Shown here piece by piece: positions 55,701 through 63,647 of a stretch of 64,000 nucleotides of DNA. The DNA is from Chitinophaga sp. Ak27. GTDB lineage: Bacteria; Bacteroidota; Bacteroidia; Chitinophagales; Chitinophagaceae. A program made the position numbers and the translations under genes. Each line of letters starts with the position of its first letter. Position 1 is the first letter of the stretch. Location: contig NZ_JABAOB010000002.1 of NCBI RefSeq assembly GCF_012726295.1, positions 558,001 to 622,000 of the forward strand, written 5' to 3'. The notes beneath the pieces are model-generated. The model made no database searches. It saw only the letters and a list, made by a program, of their open reading frames with translations, and was not told where the DNA came from.

Positions 55701-56539
55701 CTGTAGAAACGTATACGCAGCTTGTAAATCCGGATGGAACAAGTATCGGAACCATCAATGGTATATTCACAAAGTATAAAACCAGTCCACCATTGCCCGA
55801 TGGAATCTATTCACTGGAAATTTCTACACCAATTACAGATTATAGCCTTGCAGCGATCGGATCAGGTGCTGCCGTTATAGATAGCAGGTATAAGCTGGCT
55901 GTCGGTTTCGATGCTTATGATGGAATCGGAAATTTACTTCAGCAGCATAAGATTAACGATGTCATGCATTCTTATGTATGGGATTATTCAGGTGTGTATC
56001 CGATAGCCGAAGCAACAAATGCGGATCAATCTAATATTGCCTATACAAGCTTTGAAACAGCGGCCATGGGCAACTGGACTTTAACTGGTGGTACCATAAA
56101 TACCGTTACCGCTGCAACTGGTGAGCGGAGCATGAACCTCGCCAGCGGGTATACGATAACTAAATCAGCATTGGCTACCGGCGACTATATGGTAACTTAT
56201 TGGTCGAAATCCGGCTCATTTAATATAAATAGTACAACGGGTACCACTATAGCCACCAGGAATGGATGGACACTATATGAACATAAATTAACTGGAGTTT
56301 CGTCCATTAGTCTAACTGGAGTAGGCACGATCGATGAACTGAGGCTATATCCCGTAGGAGCTCAAATGAAAACATACACCTATCTTCCAGCAGTAGGCAT
56401 TACTAGTGAAACGGATGCTGGCAATAAGACAGTTTATTATCAATACGACAATCTGATGCGTTTGCAAACAATACGTGATCAGGAGGGCAATATCATTAAA
56501 CAGAATGACTATAGGTATCTGCAACCTATTACACAGTAA
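52769..56539 (+). CDS. RHS-like secreted protein without a toxin tip
   Basis: 1256 residues; the real start may be the ATG at 52832, which leaves a better signal peptide (SSILIILLFLTAKLSAQ). The N-terminal domain (GPSPNVASLFKFKDQPISLYTGTAGVDIPIYTVK, then ITLKYHSGGVKVTENASWVGLSWALDAGGVVSQG) is found in many Bacteroidota RHS-like surface proteins. A few YD-type repeats follow and the protein stops at YYQYDNLMRLQTIRDQEGN...QNDYRYLQP, without the RHS core and toxin of the preceding gene. It may be a non-toxic surface protein or a shell lacking its tip. Confidence 0.82.
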   Translation: MNMFINRYLCSQSNSVTLFSIMPQKTPRGLKLSSILIILLFLTAKLSAQDKDLQAVIGPSPNVASLFKFKDQPISLYTGTAGVDIPIYTVKQGNIEIPITLKYHSGGVKVTENASWVGLSWALDAGGVVSQGISGKPDVPTATSGTRYNKKTLIDRCLLASIIAGNYDSQPDMFQFIAPGLSGSFYINDNYQFRQIPYSNAKIEILPTFQGGGAAWRITNTNGMVYIYSKSESVVSTSQVINNSNGMNDGGNVVPGPPNMYSVSSYSWHLTHLISPDGDTVTIDYENYVSQVVNFIGESQYYQAPGVLTNDLPSITNYELQHVTGWRIKQINSRNGTVKFVTGGNRCDVYGDRYLSEIQVINSAGKMVKKVQLRYKYLVNGALQELSSVDCSAEGAPLLAAVDVNRPELTRRLMLVGVDEADPASSQVAASYTMTYENAIGSGYLPSRFSSQQDFWGYFNGNQQHSLLQSLQQTTSYIQGINVPNITNRDPNFQYAVQGMLKQITYPTGGSSSFTYELNSVRQEGYTGCGTVIAIATKTYSLTANVGGQQVGTFTVNSCKGGDSVAFQISGCNFTDAMSPSTNLPYGFNITRSGTTYVTSQSIISQSGGHVVTGTKFYLSNGAYAITSFSTTGPPCTYTLTMPGRNEQQMETVSAQNEKPVGGLRVKQVINTDPIGNVSTIKKFEYVKTANGVTASSGTICDLLYAPFSNTYVTARDKTTFDGTFYYVEPMHPVLALNSNTNYPLRMTHGAQVGYSRVVEKNQDSNGNDNGYIVYNYTTDGDEKFQSPEIINAITGGGTTFDQSGLYPFAPSFSNEWSRGKLLMTEHYKNNGAGGYALVKREENRYSLTKITDTTEAYVPAYYLHSTAPYMAGCPSGGVTGSYDIFKYTPYNLYSPYQTLDSAIVTTIDDNGIVLTDTTVYTYKDGYQLPATTSKTDAKRRRITTNSRYVYDFNIASNSTDPIALGVKKQQDLNILSPVETYTQLVNPDGTSIGTINGIFTKYKTSPPLPDGIYSLEISTPITDYSLAAIGSGAAVIDSRYKLAVGFDAYDGIGNLLQQHKINDVMHSYVWDYSGVYPIAEATNADQSNIAYTSFETAAMGNWTLTGGTINTVTAATGERSMNLASGYTITKSALATGDYMVTYWSKSGSFNINSTTGTTIATRNGWTLYEHKLTGVSSISLTGVGTIDELRLYPVGAQMKTYTYLPAVGITSETDAGNKTVYYQYDNLMRLQTIRDQEGNIIKQNDYRYLQPITQ

Positions 56540-56612
56540 GAATACCATGTGGCTGCATCATTTGTTTATGATACAGCCTCTCCACATTAAATAAAACACC
56601 TTATTGGAGGAG

Positions 56613-56670
56613 GCGGCCTAACTGCCTTCTTCTGACACTGCTGCCTGGCTAATACCATTCATAACCGTAA
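56613..56670 (-). pseudogene. 3'-end remnant of a holin-like gene
   Basis: It matches 57379-57436, the end of the holin-like gene, at most positions, and still encodes TVMNGISQAAVSEEGS and a stop, against TVMSGVSQAAVTEEGG in the intact gene. The frame is cut off upstream by a stop. It is a decayed duplicate cut off beside the second RHS gene. Confidence 0.8.
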
Positions 56671-56680
56671 TAGTCAATTT

Positions 56681-57214
56681 ATGAGAGCTTTTATTTTTGC
56701 CATATTAGGTTTCTTCTTGTGTACATATGTTTCTTGCAAGGTTAAGCCTGGTTTCTCTAAAGAAGAACATCTGAAAACAACTCTAAATGATTCTGTGCCT
56801 AAAGTAGCTGCTAACAGCGCTGTCAGGCCAATCCCTGATAAAATTGAGATTAAATCTAATTCTATTGTTAAGGTAGTATCTGCCGATTGGGAATCACATG
56901 AATTAAAACCTGACGATGTAATGTCTTCTAAATGTAAAGGGTGGAGACTTTCGAATGAATCTATTGTTGCTATTTTAAGGCATGGGAAACCAATAAGCAT
57001 GCATGATTTTCATTATCTCTATTATGTTTTGCCCTGCGAAGTGAAGGGGCTAGTAGAGATTGATAGAAATCAATATAGATATAGAATAAATGCTGGTTCA
57101 TTTTTTACAATTTCAAATAAGGATTCAACATTTTATTTTGAGTGTAATTCTCCTAAACTTAAAAATAAATTTCTAATGAGTGGAGGTAATCCACAGAAGG
57201 ATCTTGGATTGTAG
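56681..57214 (+). CDS. lipoprotein of unknown function
   Basis: 177 residues with a lipoprotein signal (FAILGFFLCTYVSC). The body is polar, rich in Lys and Asp, with a Cys pair (KCKGW...LPCEVKG) and no recognised family. It follows the RHS-like gene by about 140 bases and may be its accessory or immunity protein, by analogy with the preceding pair. Confidence 0.6.
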   Translation: MRAFIFAILGFFLCTYVSCKVKPGFSKEEHLKTTLNDSVPKVAANSAVRPIPDKIEIKSNSIVKVVSADWESHELKPDDVMSSKCKGWRLSNESIVAILRHGKPISMHDFHYLYYVLPCEVKGLVEIDRNQYRYRINAGSFFTISNKDSTFYFECNSPKLKNKFLMSGGNPQKDLGL

Positions 57215-57305
57215 CCTGACTCTAAAGAGCTGAGGAGAAGTGAGTATCCATTATTAGTTGATGCTTTTAGGGCAAAACCGAAAATTCAATCCATTATAAA
57301 ACACA

Positions 57306-57331
57306 AAAGGCGCCCGTTACAAACGGGCGCC
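57306..57331 (-). terminator. intrinsic terminator of the holin-like gene
   Basis: GGCGCCCGT and ACGGGCGCC form a 9-bp stem with a 5-base loop. The T-run lies on the minus-strand side. Confidence 0.7.
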
Positions 57332-57383
57332 TCCACTTCAAGCAATTCCCCACGATTTAATGGGAATCTGATTCAACAGCGGC

Positions 57384-57599
57384 CTAACCGCCTTCTTCCG
57401 TCACCGCCGCCTGGCTAACACCACTCATCACCGTACCGGCAACAGCAATATAGCCGGCAATTTTTATGATGATAGCGGGGATCGCAGGGATACCCATCAG
57501 CGCACCACTGATCGCCGTCAGGATCAAACCTATATTGCGCACCTTACTGAAAAAAGGTGGGGTGGATGCAGTGAGTCGTTGTGCAAGTTTCATATACAC
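57384..57599 (-). CDS. small holin-like membrane protein
   Basis: 71 residues with two hydrophobic segments (about 22-42 and 45-62) after a basic N-terminus and before an acidic tail (TEEGG). Similar small proteins occur widely in Bacteroidota, often beside a beta-rich protein as here; their role is unknown. A partial copy of the 3' end is found at 56613-56670. Confidence 0.6.
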   Translation of the reverse strand: MYMKLAQRLTASTPPFFSKVRNIGLILTAISGALMGIPAIPAIIIKIAGYIAVAGTVMSGVSQAAVTEEGG

Positions 57600-57639
57600 A
57601 ATTTAGCGTTAAGAAATGCCGGTCCATAGAGGCCGGTGA

Positions 57640-58296
57640 TTACATACCGGAAATGTCCACCAGTGCAAGGGCATTGTAAGTGCCATTTTTAAGGCCATAC
57701 ATCGTCCCGTTAACGTGCTGGTAAAACTCAACACCCAGTGCCAGGAACAGCGGTTTGGTGCTGTTCGCGGTCACATTCACCGTCAAGGCCATAACAGCAG
57801 TAGGAGTAGCGTCGATGGGCAGTTCAGCGCTGGCAGTATTGCCATTCACGAACGTTTCCGCTTCGAAATCAATCTCCGCACCGGCAGCCTGCACCTTGAA
57901 ATGGGTAGCACCCATAGGAGCGGCCACCATGTTCACGGGAACGAACGGCGGAATGTCCACCTTCAGGGTGCCTGCAACGCGATCAATGGCGGTGGTGAAT
58001 GGAGCGTACAAAGCCCCGGTCAGCCGGCTGTTATTGTTAAACTCAAAACCTTTGAGTAACTCAGCCTCTCCGTCAATCACATTGCGAAGGCCTCTGGCGT
58101 TGGTGGCATCTGCCTGGATCACCTTCACCATTTCACGGGTCAGGCGCGACGCCATATAGCTGTCTCCGATGTTCAGTAGCATGGCCCGGAAGGCGGTCCG
58201 TAACACTTTACTCGCTTTACCAGCCCGGCCAAATTCTGCTCCGTTTTCACGGGTGCGGATAAACGCCTGATCGGTGGCAATCCTGTTGGCGTTCAC
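57640..58296 (-). CDS. conserved Bacteroidota protein, start codon missing
   Basis: 218 residues from the GTG at 58296. The same frame continues about 32 codons upstream with GARQSGIIPLKGTIGNITFYKT...SGHLAREKTS, which resembles the N-terminus of related proteins (usually MARQSGII). Where the start Met is expected the codon is GGA, and no ATG, GTG or TTG follows before 58296. So the gene is probably truncated or damaged at its start. The body has a helical first half and a beta-rich second half (VTANSTKPLFLALGVEFYQ). Function unknown. Confidence 0.65.
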   Translation of the reverse strand: MNANRIATDQAFIRTRENGAEFGRAGKASKVLRTAFRAMLLNIGDSYMASRLTREMVKVIQADATNARGLRNVIDGEAELLKGFEFNNNSRLTGALYAPFTTAIDRVAGTLKVDIPPFVPVNMVAAPMGATHFKVQAAGAEIDFEAETFVNGNTASAELPIDATPTAVMALTVNVTANSTKPLFLALGVEFYQHVNGTMYGLKNGTYNALALVDISGM

Positions 58297-58440
58297 GCTG
58301 GTTTTTTCACGTGCCAGGTGTCCGGATTTCGTCTTGTAAAACGTGATGTTGCCGATGGTTCCTTTCAGGGGAATAATCCCACTTTGTCTTGCTCCAAACC
58401 TAAGCAGGTATTTTAACCTAGGAAAATTTCCATTCCGATT

Positions 58441-58653
58441 ATGCCATTTTCGCAGAAAATAGTACCAAACCGAATAGTGATTTATGCAAAAGATGTGATG
58501 AACATTACCGGTAGGAGGGTCCGCACAGCTAGGAAGATCTTGCAGCAGATCCGAGTAGTAAATGGGAAAAGGAAGAGTGCTTTTGTTACGGTGACGGAGT
58601 TTTGCCGCTACGCTGGACTAGAGGAGAGAAGTATCCAGGAGTTTCTAAAGTAG
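58441..58653 (+). CDS. small putative DNA-binding protein
   Basis: 70 residues: NRIVIYAKDVMNITGRRVRTARKILQQIRVVNGKRKSAFVTVTEFCRYAGLEERSIQEFLK. It resembles small proteins common in Bacteroidota with a helix-turn-helix-like core (a residue pattern of AKDV..I.G....TAR..L..IR). Two adjacent genes are on the opposite strand. Function not known. Confidence 0.6.
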   Translation: MPFSQKIVPNRIVIYAKDVMNITGRRVRTARKILQQIRVVNGKRKSAFVTVTEFCRYAGLEERSIQEFLK

Positions 58654-58848
58654 TCGATAGGTAGAATACATAGCCGGACGAAGGGGTCGGCTATGTATAA
58701 AGATGTCGTATACAGTTTTGTCATCGATGGTGGCCGATGGAGCATGGGTCTTCACAGAAGCAATGCCTCCGTCACGGCCGGCGGCGCTTTCGTACATTTC
58801 GTTGGTGCCAATAACCTGTCCATTAGCGGCCTTCAGGTTAAAATTCAT
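58645..58848 (-). CDS. DUF1508 (YegP-like) protein, partial
   Basis: 67 residues with one DUF1508 unit: FNLKAANGQVIGTNEMYESAAGRDGGIASVKTHAPSATIDD. YegP proteins normally carry two such units, so this is either a short version or the C-terminal half. The last 20 residues look non-family, as if the end were degenerate. The 3' end overlaps the neighbouring (+) gene by 9 bases. Confidence 0.6.
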   Translation of the reverse strand: MNFNLKAANGQVIGTNEMYESAAGRDGGIASVKTHAPSATIDDKTVYDIFIHSRPLRPAMYSTYRLL

Positions 58849-58981
58849 ACAATGGCAGGTTAATCTCTCATGCAGGAGAATGAAGTTTGTTTGGCTTCAG
58901 GCTTTAAACCGTTTAGGGCCTGAAGCCCAATAGTTGTTTACTCCCCTTCAGTTCAAAAACACTATCCGGTAAAAGTAAGAG

Positions 58982-59725
58982 TTAGTGTGCGCTGGATGTC
59001 AGCGTAGAGTTCAATACGCTCATCCCTGTTGGCAGTGCTGGAATAGTGAAGCCATATGTAGCTGTCCAGGTAATGTAAAAAGACAGTTCTGTGTCTCCAA
59101 TATGGACAACACCCTGCATGTTTCCGACGATAGTACCGCCACCAGCCAATGCGTTAATAATAAAGTTCTGCGATTCTATGGCGCCAACGCCGGAATAAAC
59201 GACGGCTATGTCGGTGACCGTACTGTTTACGGGCTGCTTACCTGTATAAGTCCTGATACCATTACTTTCGGTATATGTATAGGCAACAGATGTGGTAGCT
59301 TTATAGATAGCGTTGATTTTTGAAGATCCCCAGGAATTTTGGGAAACTACCGTATTATTCGCTATTCCAGTAAAAGTCTGGTACTGGGTGCCGGTGCTTG
59401 AAAACGCAGCATCTGAAGTTTTCACTGCCGGTACGGAATCAATACCGTGCATTTGGATGCTGATGCTGTCTTTGCTGCTTAACAATTTATGGAAGAATTC
59501 ATAGGCCTGCTGGTAATTGTCAAATCTAAGCGGATCTTTTCTTTCGGCGGTTCTGGCGGTGGATTGAGCGCTGGTAACAGGGCTTAGATGTATCATTTCT
59601 GTTAATTTTCTCCTGTAATAGGATTCATCCTGTTGCTTCGGGGAAAGGGCATTATCTTTCTTACAAGAAAAGATTAAGGATAACAGTACGTATACTAACG
59701 TTGTTTGAGTGAATGTTCTCATCAA
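58982..59725 (-). CDS. putative lipoprotein
   Basis: 247 residues with a lipoprotein signal (LVYVLLSLIFSC, then KKDN). The rest is Ser/Thr-rich with beta-strand pattern (TVTDIAVVYSGVGAIESQNFIINALAGG). Not recognised. The next gene upstream (59768), also secreted, is on the same strand, 42 bases away, so the two may form an operon. Confidence 0.65.
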   Translation of the reverse strand: MMRTFTQTTLVYVLLSLIFSCKKDNALSPKQQDESYYRRKLTEMIHLSPVTSAQSTARTAERKDPLRFDNYQQAYEFFHKLLSSKDSISIQMHGIDSVPAVKTSDAAFSSTGTQYQTFTGIANNTVVSQNSWGSSKINAIYKATTSVAYTYTESNGIRTYTGKQPVNSTVTDIAVVYSGVGAIESQNFIINALAGGGTIVGNMQGVVHIGDTELSFYITWTATYGFTIPALPTGMSVLNSTLTSSAH

Positions 59726-59767
59726 TTTGGGTTTTAAAGTGTTGAAGAATGAAGATGTTTTCGGTAG

Positions 59768-60565
59768 TTAGGGCATATTAGGACCATACATTTCTTGCAT
59801 AGAAACATTTTCTTTCAAAATGGCGTCTGCCGGAATAGTAAATAGGGAATCAGGTAGCTTTGCATCGATAACCTCTGTAATAGCAAGCACCGAATAGCCC
59901 ACGAATGTTTTGCCGTCTTTCCCTGTCCCGGGTGAGGGCAGCCATAACAAAGTAATAAAAGGACTGGTGCCTGCTGGAAAAAAGAAGGAGAGTGGCGATT
60001 CAACAGGGTAACGTCTGGGGCTAAACTGAAAGAATGCGGAATCTTTGCCCACCAATCCATAACCATAGCTGGTAGTGCAGGAATCTTCCTGATTGGCGGT
60101 AGCTTCCAGGATGCAATTATTATTTCTGCCATTGGATAAAAGAGCCCTAAAAAATAGGTCAGATCGCTGGCCTCTTATCTGGCTTACAGCTACCATCAGC
60201 TGGCCTTTCTTTGTGTAAAAGGTGTAGGCTTTGTCTTGCTGGAAATCTAATAAGTATTCCGGTGTTATCAGCCTGGCGCTAAGCGCACTTTTAAATAAGT
60301 GATCATCTTGCTTAGTTATTCTCTTGTCACTACCTAAAAAGGACGATGGGCCGCCTTCTCGCTTTAGAACTTTGGAGCCTTTTACGTAATAAGTATAATT
60401 TGTAAACAGTCTGCCAGCCGTATCTGGCGCAAGTACATTCTTTGATGGTACAAAGTAATGTGCAATTTTTACGATGCCTTCTCCGAAATCAGGCATTTTT
60501 TGCGCAAAAGCACGAGGATAACAAAACATTAGAACAGCACACAACAGAATAAGAGATTTCTTCAT
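59768..60565 (-). CDS. secreted protein of unknown function
   Basis: 265 residues with a signal peptide (KKSLILLCAVLMFCYPRAFA). The rest is polar with a beta-rich character (YTYYVKGSKVLKRE, KAYTFYTKKGQLMVAVSQIRG), and looks like a GLPGLI-type or similar secreted protein, but I cannot assign it. It precedes the lipoprotein gene in the same direction. Confidence 0.65.
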   Translation of the reverse strand: MKKSLILLCAVLMFCYPRAFAQKMPDFGEGIVKIAHYFVPSKNVLAPDTAGRLFTNYTYYVKGSKVLKREGGPSSFLGSDKRITKQDDHLFKSALSARLITPEYLLDFQQDKAYTFYTKKGQLMVAVSQIRGQRSDLFFRALLSNGRNNNCILEATANQEDSCTTSYGYGLVGKDSAFFQFSPRRYPVESPLSFFFPAGTSPFITLLWLPSPGTGKDGKTFVGYSVLAITEVIDAKLPDSLFTIPADAILKENVSMQEMYGPNMP

Positions 60566-61479
60566 TGAGGGTTAATTGCTACAAGCTCAAAAGTATTTCT
60601 ATATAATTAAAAAATTTGGGTGGATATTGATAAATTGTTCCCGGATATTAACTGGTTTCTATTATCTGGTAAAGATATAGCGTATGTAATGTGTCATATA
60701 GACATTTATTGTATATGCTCATACAACGTTAATGTGGAGGGGTGAAATGATTATTTTTTCGGAGTTTTACTATAAAGTGGCGATTTGCCAATGTAAAATG
60801 ACTGTTTTTTTAATGTTTGCTACCATAAAGGGAGGATTTTCCGAACAGGGCGATCGGCGAAAACCGCCATTCTGCAAATAATAAACCGAAGCGATCAGTG
60901 TGGCCGGCAAGACCCTGTACATGGCAAAAGGCACTATATATTGTCGTTTCTAGAAGACTGATCTATAAACTTAATCCCATCCAATAGGCAGGAAAAACGT
61001 CAGATGTTGCAAGTGGGGGCTGTTTATCACATATGTCTTAACATTTTCCTTGGTTTCCGAGAGAGGGGAAGTATTCTCGGTTTGAAATCTTATTATGGAT
61101 TGCATTATATTTATTGCTTGGTTAGAAAATAAATGTATTTTCATGGCTGTTCGAGAAAATTTCGCCTCTCTTTATTGAACCGCATTTCTAATGCAAAATA
61201 GCGATACAAAAAAAGTTAAGCTATGGACAAACTACATGAGTTGGAAGCAGTTAAACGCACGCAGAAGTGCTTCTTGTTGAAAAGCTTTTTGTAGTACCAT
61301 GTTCATGAAAAAAAAGACATTGGCATGAGAAAAAAGTTGTATTTCGACAAGTCTCTCTTAAACCAATTCTTTATTGCTGTTAAATAGTTTTTAAGATACG
61401 CATCCAAGTTCAAGAACTATTTGGAGAGTGATTTAATTTATATAGTTATAGGAAATAGGCACTAATAGAGATCCCACTA
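60566..61479. other. 914-base gap without a gene
   Basis: No credible gene on either strand. Short frames (for example a 23-residue one at 61223) lack any family likeness. The only notable pattern is the AT richness and a few short palindromes (for example around 60845-60870, GGCGATCGGCG). It may hold remains of decayed genes. Confidence 0.5.
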
Positions 61480-63108
61480 TTACAATGCTCCTTTTATTTC
61501 AAAAACAGCAGCATATTTTGAAGGACGATGAGCAGGAACCAGGAACGTCAATTTTTCGTCTGTTTGCCGGAATGTTACTTTTTTACCATCCATCATTTTT
61601 ATTGACCTGATCTTCTTTGGAGACTGTTTTGATTTGAAACCTAATGTTGGAAGCGCGATCTCACCTTCGGTTGGGTTCAACACAAAAGCATACAAGATGT
61701 CACCTTTAGTTGTAAATCTAACCTCGTCATTTCCATATGGTGGGCTTTTAATGGTCCGCTGATTAAACTGCTCGGATTCTGCTTGTTTTTTTAATGCTTC
61801 CAAATCGGCATTGGCAATATTAGTGGCACGTTTTAAAACAGAATTTAGATTATCTCCATACACTTTCCATGGCTTACTTGCATAAATTGCTGCACTGTTT
61901 TTATTCACCCAGGCTCCAACTTCGTCAAGAATTGCTTTCTCATCGGGAGAAAGACTTCCATTAGGCAAGAGCTCTACGTTGAGCAATAAATTTCCATTTT
62001 TACTGTTCACATCTGCCATCATTTCGATAATTGTTCGGGCATTATGGACCATTTCCCGATCCTTTTTATAGAACCATCCACTACTGGTTGTAATAATACC
62101 TTGCCAGGGTTTTGGATTGATTTCGTTCGAGGTGCCGCATTCAATATCCTTTACAATGGCATCATCATCAGAAATTTTACCTGCTGCAACGGCCATAATT
62201 TTACCGTTCTTCTTTAAGCTGTTTTCAAATAAAGTACGGCAAACCTCTTTTCCCGGTTCACCATATGGAAAACCATAACCATCGTACCAAATCATATCCA
62301 CATCGTATTTTGTGACTAATTCTTTATGGCGCAATACCCATGTTCTTTTCATGTTTGCAATCCATTCAGGTGTTCTTTTGGCAGGTGGAAGTCCATACAA
62401 ATCAGCGGGATCAAGCCCCTCCCACCATAAACCTTTCCCATCTTCTTTAGTCAGATTTCCATCATAGGGAACCCCTTTCAATGGTCCTGATTTATCCGAA
62501 CCAAAGGCTGGAAGCCACCAATTCAAATAACGGTCATCGTGTGAACTTACGGCAAAGGGCATCTGGTATTTTCGTGCCGATTTTCTAAAGTCTCCTACAA
62601 TGTCCCGTTTGGGACCAACATTTACAGAATTCCATTTTTGATAGGTCGAATTGAAATTGTCAAAATGATCATGATGAACGGCCAAAATCATAAAATATTT
62701 AGCCCCCATTTCTTTGAAATATTTCATCAAAGCATCAGGATCTAGCTTTTCAGCCTTCCAGGATTGCAGCACTTCTTTGTACCCGAATTTGGATGGATGC
62801 CCATATTGTCTTAATTGATTAGGATAAGCATCTTTTCCGAAGGTTTCATCACCCACATCCTGCATATACATATGACGAGCATACCAGCCGCCGCCATTAT
62901 CGGGTTGAGACTGGCCTCCCCAATGCAGCCAAATCCCAAAACGGGCTTCGGTGTACCATGCAGGAAACTCATAGTTTTGTTTCAATTCTTCCCAGGACTT
63001 TTCTTTTTCCTGCGCATAGGAAGGGATTGAACATAAAATTGCCAAACTCAAATACAATACACATTTGAATTTTATGGAGTAAAAAATTTGAAATGTTTTA
63101 TTTATCAT
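61480..63108 (-). CDS. secreted GH29 alpha-L-fucosidase
   Basis: 542 residues from the ATG at 63108, chosen because a signal peptide follows (FKCVLYLSLAILCSIPSYAQ); the open frame runs 36 codons further up. The GH29 (alpha/beta)8 catalytic domain is recognised by ARFGIWLHWGGQSQPDNGGGWYARHMY, YFMILAVHHDHFDNF, RDIVGDFRKSARKYQM and VDMIWYDGYG, whose Asp is the usual nucleophile. The C-terminal about 120 residues form the typical beta-sandwich. It releases alpha-linked L-fucose from glycans outside the cytoplasm. Free-standing, divergent from an AraC-type gene that may regulate it. Confidence 0.92.
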   Translation of the reverse strand: MINKTFQIFYSIKFKCVLYLSLAILCSIPSYAQEKEKSWEELKQNYEFPAWYTEARFGIWLHWGGQSQPDNGGGWYARHMYMQDVGDETFGKDAYPNQLRQYGHPSKFGYKEVLQSWKAEKLDPDALMKYFKEMGAKYFMILAVHHDHFDNFNSTYQKWNSVNVGPKRDIVGDFRKSARKYQMPFAVSSHDDRYLNWWLPAFGSDKSGPLKGVPYDGNLTKEDGKGLWWEGLDPADLYGLPPAKRTPEWIANMKRTWVLRHKELVTKYDVDMIWYDGYGFPYGEPGKEVCRTLFENSLKKNGKIMAVAAGKISDDDAIVKDIECGTSNEINPKPWQGIITTSSGWFYKKDREMVHNARTIIEMMADVNSKNGNLLLNVELLPNGSLSPDEKAILDEVGAWVNKNSAAIYASKPWKVYGDNLNSVLKRATNIANADLEALKKQAESEQFNQRTIKSPPYGNDEVRFTTKGDILYAFVLNPTEGEIALPTLGFKSKQSPKKIRSIKMMDGKKVTFRQTDEKLTFLVPAHRPSKYAAVFEIKGAL

Positions 63109-63647
63109 TTTGATGTTTAAAGTGCGTGTGGTTCTGGTTTTATAGAAGATGGCGGCCCTCCGGTAATGACTAAACCTGTAGCCAGTCTCTCGGGTTGCCA
63201 GCCAATCGTAAATCAACGGTCAAATTAAATGATTTTAAACCGCTAAAATTTGTTCGATATTACCCAATAATGATGCTTTTGTGCTTACACAACAAGATAC
63301 AGATGAAACCACACCACTGCATTATACCAGTTCCGTGTTAACAGCGTTGAGGGGCAAAGTGGTTTTGCCGGAGTTTTGGAAAGATAATGCTTGACCGGGT
63401 CTGCATATTGGTCCCCTTATATTTAAGTTGATATTGGCTCTTAAATTCTCCTGGAAAAAAAACGTTGAATGTCAAAAACGCTCAACCACGCATCACCAGC
63501 TTCGCACACATGTTGGCCGGACGTCAATAGGTGTTCAGGCAAAATATTCTATCGCAGTTAATTTTATGAATATTGTATATTGGATCAGGGATCGGACTGA
63601 GTCAAAATGAGGAAAGGGAAGAAGGATAATCTGATTTTAATCAATAC
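63109..63647. other. 539-base divergent intergenic region
   Basis: It contains the promoters of the fucosidase and AraC-type genes. An open stretch of about 45 codons (about 63250-63395) ends in LTALRGKVVLPEFWKDNA and a stop, and lacks a good start; it could be a gene remnant, but support is weak. Confidence 0.4.

Noticed and set aside
61223..61294. 23-residue frame in the gap before the fucosidase gene
   Set aside because: Too short, no family, no ribosome-binding site or terminator close by.
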